Translations under genes and position numbers: made by a program
Origin: Oscillospiraceae bacterium
GTDB lineage: Bacteria > Bacillota > Clostridia > Oscillospirales > CAG-272
DNA length: 36,934 nt
NCBI GenBank assembly: GCA_015064315.1
Contig: SVSL01000012.1
Span: forward strand, 1 to 36,934
Reading direction: 5' to 3'
Shown: one piece after another, positions 33,575-36,934 of the stretch
Layout of the letters: each line of letters opens with the position of its first letter
Position numbering within the stretch: the stretch's first letter is position 1
Notes under the pieces: model-generated
Databases searched by the model: none
Seen by the model: only the letters and a program-made list of their open reading frames with translations
What the model was told of the DNA's origin: nothing

Positions 33575-35503
33575 ATGGGGCTTACCATTGCACAAAAAAT
33601 CATCAAGGCGCATATGCTGGGCGGCGATATGACCGTTGGCAGTGAGGTTGCGTTGAAAATTGACCAAACCTTGACGCAGGATGCCACGGGCACCATGGCA
33701 TATCTGGAATTTGAAGCCATGGGTGTTGATCGCGTTCGCACCGAGAGAAGCGTTGCTTATATTGACCACAACACGTTGCAATCGGGCTTTGAGAATGCCG
33801 ATGATCACCGTTTCATTCAATCCATTGCCAAGAAGCACGGGATTTATTTCTCCCGTCCCGGCAACGGCATTTGCCACCAGGTGCATCTGGAGCGCTTTGG
33901 AATTCCCGGAAAGACCCTCATCGGCTCGGATAGCCACACCCCCACGGGCGGCGGCATTGGTATGCTTGCCTTTGGCGCAGGTGGACTTGACGTAGCCGTT
34001 GCCATGGGCGGCGGCGCTTACTACATCACCATGCCCAAAATGATCAAGGTCAATCTCACAGGTAAGCTTCGTCCCTTTGTAACCGCCAAGGACGTCAGCC
34101 TTGAGATTCTTCGCATCCTTTCGGTAAAGGGCGGCGTCGGCTCGATCATTGAATGGGGCGGAGAGGGCGTTAAGACCTTGAGCGTTCCCGAGCGTGCCAC
34201 CATTACCAACATGGGAACCGAGCTGGGTGCCACCACCTCCATCTTCCCCTCGGATGAGATCACCAGAGCCTTCCTCAAGGCAGAGGGAAGAGAGCAGGAC
34301 TACGTTCCGCTTGCCAGCGACGAGGATGCCGTTTACGATCGCATCATCGACATTGATCTTTCTATTTTGAAGCCCTTGATCGCTTGTCCTCATATGCCGG
34401 ATAACGTGGTTTCTGTGGATAGCCTGAAGGGAACCAAGGTGGATCAGGTCTGCATCGGATCTTGCACCAATTCTTCTCTTATGGATATGCTCAAGGTTGC
34501 CGCGTTGCTCAAGGGAAAGACCATCTCGCAGAGCGTCAGCCTTTCCATCTCTCCCGGCTCCAAGCAGGTGCTTTCCATGCTTTCCGAGTGCGGTGCGCTG
34601 ACCGATATCCTTGCCAGCGGCGCTCGCGTGCTGGAGTGTGCTTGCGGTCCTTGCATCGGTATGGGCTTTTCTCCCAATTCCGCCGGTGTGAGCCTTCGTA
34701 CCTTCAACCGTAACTTTGAAGGCAGAAGCGGTACCGCAGATGCAAAGGTTTACTTGGTATCTCCCGAAACCGCCGTTGCCGCGGCTCTCACCGGCGAGAT
34801 TACCGATCCCATTCTTTTGGGTGAGATGCCCGAGATCGTAATGCCCGAGCAGTTCCGCATTGACGACAGTGCCATCATTGCGCCCGCAGATGCTGAGGAA
34901 GCAAAAGCCTTGGAGATCCTGCGCGGTCCCAATATCAAGAAGTTCCCCGATTGCCATCCTCAGGAGGATGCGATCAAGGCAGAGCTGGTGCTCAAGGTTG
35001 GTGATAACATCACCACCGACCACATCATGCCCGCCGGCGCCAAGATCCTTCCTTACCGTTCCAATATTCCGCATCTGTCCCGGTATTGCTTTGGCGTTTG
35101 TGACGCTACCTTCCCCGAAAGAGCAAAGGCGGCAGGGAAGAGCATCGTAGTGGGCGGTGTCAACTACGGTCAGGGCTCCTCCCGTGAGCATGCCGCGCTG
35201 GTTCCTCTGTATCTGGGCGTTCGCGTGGTCATCACCAAGAGCTTTGCGCGTATCCACGTGGCAAATCTCATCAATGCGGGTATCATGCCCTTGACCTTTG
35301 CCAATGCCGATGATTACGATAAGGTAGAGCAGGGAGATATGCTTTCCATCGAGGGGGTATGGGCAGGTATGGATAGCGGCAAGATGATCCTGCGCAATGA
35401 GACCAAGGGCGTTGAAATTCCCCTTGTTTGCTCCTTTACCGAGCGTCAGAAGGATATTCTCAAGGCAGGAAGCCTTCTCGCCTACACCGGCAGTCAGCTT
35501 TAA
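33575..35503 (+). CDS. acnA: Aconitate hydratase
   Basis: An iron-sulphur enzyme that interconverts citrate and isocitrate, 642 residues and single-chain. The cluster cysteines are visible: Cys297 in CIGSCTNSSLMDM, and Cys357 and Cys360 in ECACGPCIGMG. SDSHTPTGGGIGMLAFGAGGLDVA, with catalytic-domain Asp/His, lies at about 118-141. The C-terminal swivel domain contains GDNITTDHIMPAG and NYGQGSSREHAAL. The ATG at 33575 starts one base after the GntR stop, with AAGGGA ten bases upstream. It works between Re-citrate synthase and isocitrate dehydrogenase. Confidence 0.96.
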   Translation: MGLTIAQKIIKAHMLGGDMTVGSEVALKIDQTLTQDATGTMAYLEFEAMGVDRVRTERSVAYIDHNTLQSGFENADDHRFIQSIAKKHGIYFSRPGNGICHQVHLERFGIPGKTLIGSDSHTPTGGGIGMLAFGAGGLDVAVAMGGGAYYITMPKMIKVNLTGKLRPFVTAKDVSLEILRILSVKGGVGSIIEWGGEGVKTLSVPERATITNMGTELGATTSIFPSDEITRAFLKAEGREQDYVPLASDEDAVYDRIIDIDLSILKPLIACPHMPDNVVSVDSLKGTKVDQVCIGSCTNSSLMDMLKVAALLKGKTISQSVSLSISPGSKQVLSMLSECGALTDILASGARVLECACGPCIGMGFSPNSAGVSLRTFNRNFEGRSGTADAKVYLVSPETAVAAALTGEITDPILLGEMPEIVMPEQFRIDDSAIIAPADAEEAKALEILRGPNIKKFPDCHPQEDAIKAELVLKVGDNITTDHIMPAGAKILPYRSNIPHLSRYCFGVCDATFPERAKAAGKSIVVGGVNYGQGSSREHAALVPLYLGVRVVITKSFARIHVANLINAGIMPLTFANADDYDKVEQGDMLSIEGVWAGMDSGKMILRNETKGVEIPLVCSFTERQKDILKAGSLLAYTGSQL

Positions 35504-35533
35504 TTGAAAACACGTTTTGGAGATATAAAACCT

Positions 35534-36750
35534 ATGAAAAAGATTATGATGAAAACGCCCCTCGTTGAGATGGATGGCGATGAAATGACCAGAATCCTCT
35601 GGAAGATGATCAAGGATGAGCTTCTTCTTCCTTTTGTGGATCTGAAAACAGAGTATTACGATCTGGGACTTCCCGAAAGAGAGAAGACCAAGGATCAAGT
35701 CACCTTTGATTCTGCGTACGCCACCCAAAAGTATGGCGTTGCCGTAAAATGCGCTACCATCACCCCCAACAAGCAGCGTGTGGAGGAATACAATCTGAGC
35801 GAGATGTGGAAGAGCCCCAACGGAACCATCCGTGCCATTCTGGACGGTACCGTGTTCCGTGCGCCCATCCTCATTGACAGCATCAAGCCCGCGGTTCGTA
35901 ACTGGCAAAAGCCCATTACCATTGCCCGTCACGCCTACGGCGATATCTACAAGGCAACCGAGTACCGCGTTCCCACCGAGGGTAAGGCAGAGCTGATCTT
36001 TACCGATAAGGACGGTAAGGAAACCTTCCACGAGACGATTTACGATTTCGAGTGCCCCGGCGTTTTGCAGGGAAGCTACAACAAGGATAGCTCCATCCAG
36101 TCCTTTGCTCATTCCTGCTTCCAATATGCGCTGAACACCAAGCAGGATCTGTGGTTCTCCACCAAGGATACCATTTCCAAGCAGTACGATCAGACCTTTA
36201 AATTGATCTTCCAGGAGATCTACGATAACGATTACAAGGAAGCCTTTGAAAAGGCAGGAATCTCTTATTTCTATACTCTCATCGACGACGCGGTTGCCCG
36301 CGTGATCCGTAGCGAGGCGGCTTCATCTGGGCTTGCAAGAACTACGACGGCGACGTGATGAGCGATATGGTTTCCACCGCTTTCGGTTCTCTTGCCATGA
36401 TGACCTCTGTTCTCGTTTCTCCCGACGGAAAGTTCGAGTATGAGGCGGCACACGGAACCGTAACCCGTCACTACTACCGCTACCTCAAGGGAGAGGAGAC
36501 CTCCACAAACCCCATTGCAACCATTTACGCGTGGTCGGGCGCTTTGCGCAAGAGAGGCGAGCTGGATGAGCTTGCAGATCTTGTAAGCTTTGCCGATGCG
36601 CTGGAGGGGGCTTGCATCGATACCCTGAATGAGGGCATCATGACCAAGGACCTTGTCGGACTTGTGGTAGAAGGCACCAAAACGACTGTCGTTAACTCCA
36701 TCGACTTCATCAAGGCGATCCGCAAGAATCTGGAGAAGAGATTGGCGTAA
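35534..36750 (+). pseudogene. icd: NADP-type isocitrate dehydrogenase, split by a one-base frameshift
   Basis: Oxidative decarboxylation of isocitrate to 2-oxoglutarate. The protein is the dimeric, eukaryote-like NADP form: [20 protein letters not shown] at the N terminus, then [14 protein letters not shown] and [20 protein letters not shown]. The reading frame breaks at 36314-36318. The first frame ends in a non-homologous tail at 36358. The second (from about 36318) continues correctly as [17 protein letters not shown] and ends at 36750. Restoring one G in the GG at 36316-36317 (GAGGCGGC to GAGGGCGGC) gives a normal 405-residue enzyme. This may be a sequencing error or a real inactivation. 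The ATG at 35534 has GGAG 11 bases upstream; the TTG at 35504 lacks a site. Confidence 0.88.
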
Positions 36751-36792
36751 AAATATAAAAAAATTTCCTCATTCAATCATACTGCATCAAAG

Positions 36793-36924
36793 AAGCCTCC
36801 CTTGTGCAAAGGGAGGTGGCTTGCGAAGCAAGACGGAGGGATTGTAAAAAGCAGATTTTCATAGCAAAACAATCCCTCAGTCATCTTCGGTGAAAGCTCC
36901 CTTTACACAAGGGAGCCTTTTTTT
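36793..36924. repeat. Palindromic MITE-like repeat element, copy 2; its right end forms a terminator
   Basis: The same design as the element at 29900. It has terminal inverted repeats AAGCCTCCCTTGTGCAAAG / CTTTACACAAGGGAGCCTT, then GGAGGTGGC, a small hairpin (CTTGCGAAGCAAG) and GACGGAGGGATTGT with its inverted partner ACAATCCCTCAGTC. The right end GCTCCCTT-TACAC-AAGGGAGC followed by C and seven T (36896-36924) is a good terminator for the citrate operon. The rest of 36751-36934 is non-coding. Confidence 0.75.
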
Positions 36925-36934
36925 CATTATCCTG

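Noticed and set aside
31531..36124. Long minus-strand frames (736 and 858 codons) opposite the citrate operon.
   Set aside because: They mirror Re-citrate synthase, GntR, aconitase and icd, and have no homology-like motifs.
29900..36924. A CRISPR array or insertion sequence suggested by the repeats.
   Set aside because: There are only two dispersed palindromic elements, with no regular spacers, cas genes or transposase.

Overview
The window looks like a chromosomal segment of an anaerobic, probably spore-capable Clostridia-type Firmicute, most likely a gut lineage. The grounds are near-perfect sigma-A promoters with 17-bp spacers, strong AGGAGG-type ribosome sites, a tig-clpP pair, RbgA, a DUF1540 protein, a PdaA-type spore-cortex deacetylase, a Re-citrate-synthase-type enzyme and short palindromic repeats of a kind common in gut Clostridia. 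This is inference from gene content. No 16S or other phylogenetic marker was available.

Layout. 1-1898 (minus): clpP (cut by the window edge) behind tig. 1923-2999: a metallophosphoesterase and a DUF1540 protein. 3004-9315 (minus): an apparent operon apgM-like, lepB, rbgA, rnhB, yraN, M19 dipeptidase, thrC, from one promoter near 9300. It opens with a phosphoglycerate-mutase-like protein of the type proposed to act as homoserine kinase and ends with threonine synthase. 9377-14252 (plus): an anchored protein, then NfeD, an SPFH/stomatin protein and three unrecognised membrane proteins. 14330-15825 (plus): two overlapping polysaccharide deacetylases, the first PdaA-like. 15868-17805: two divergent membrane proteins.

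17856-25836 (minus) is the most unusual part. Three tandem 588-602-residue membrane proteins carry LtaS-like alkaline-phosphatase-superfamily domains. They are followed by a 702-residue fusion of a YidC/Oxa1 insertase domain to a CDP-glycerol glycerophosphotransferase domain, then by a small single-span protein on its own promoter. Together they look like an envelope glycopolymer or polyol-phosphate assembly/modification locus. The third sulfatase-like gene is a mosaic: its start matches the second (92 bp identical) and its end matches the first.

25866-28148: a GH4 alpha-galactosidase-like gene and a divergent AraC regulator share an intergenic region with a 21-bp-spaced direct repeat. 28182-30609: a DivIVA-like protein, an HTH-TPR regulator, a repeat element and an AT-rich orphan gene. 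30791-31407 (minus): a YfcE-like phosphodiesterase. 31467-36750 (plus): an operon for oxidative 2-oxoglutarate synthesis, with Re-citrate synthase, a GntR/FCD regulator, aconitase and isocitrate dehydrogenase. It has a perfect palindromic operator at the promoter. The isocitrate dehydrogenase is split by a one-base frameshift. The window closes with a second copy of the repeat family. No tRNA, rRNA, CRISPR array, insertion sequence or riboswitch was recognised.
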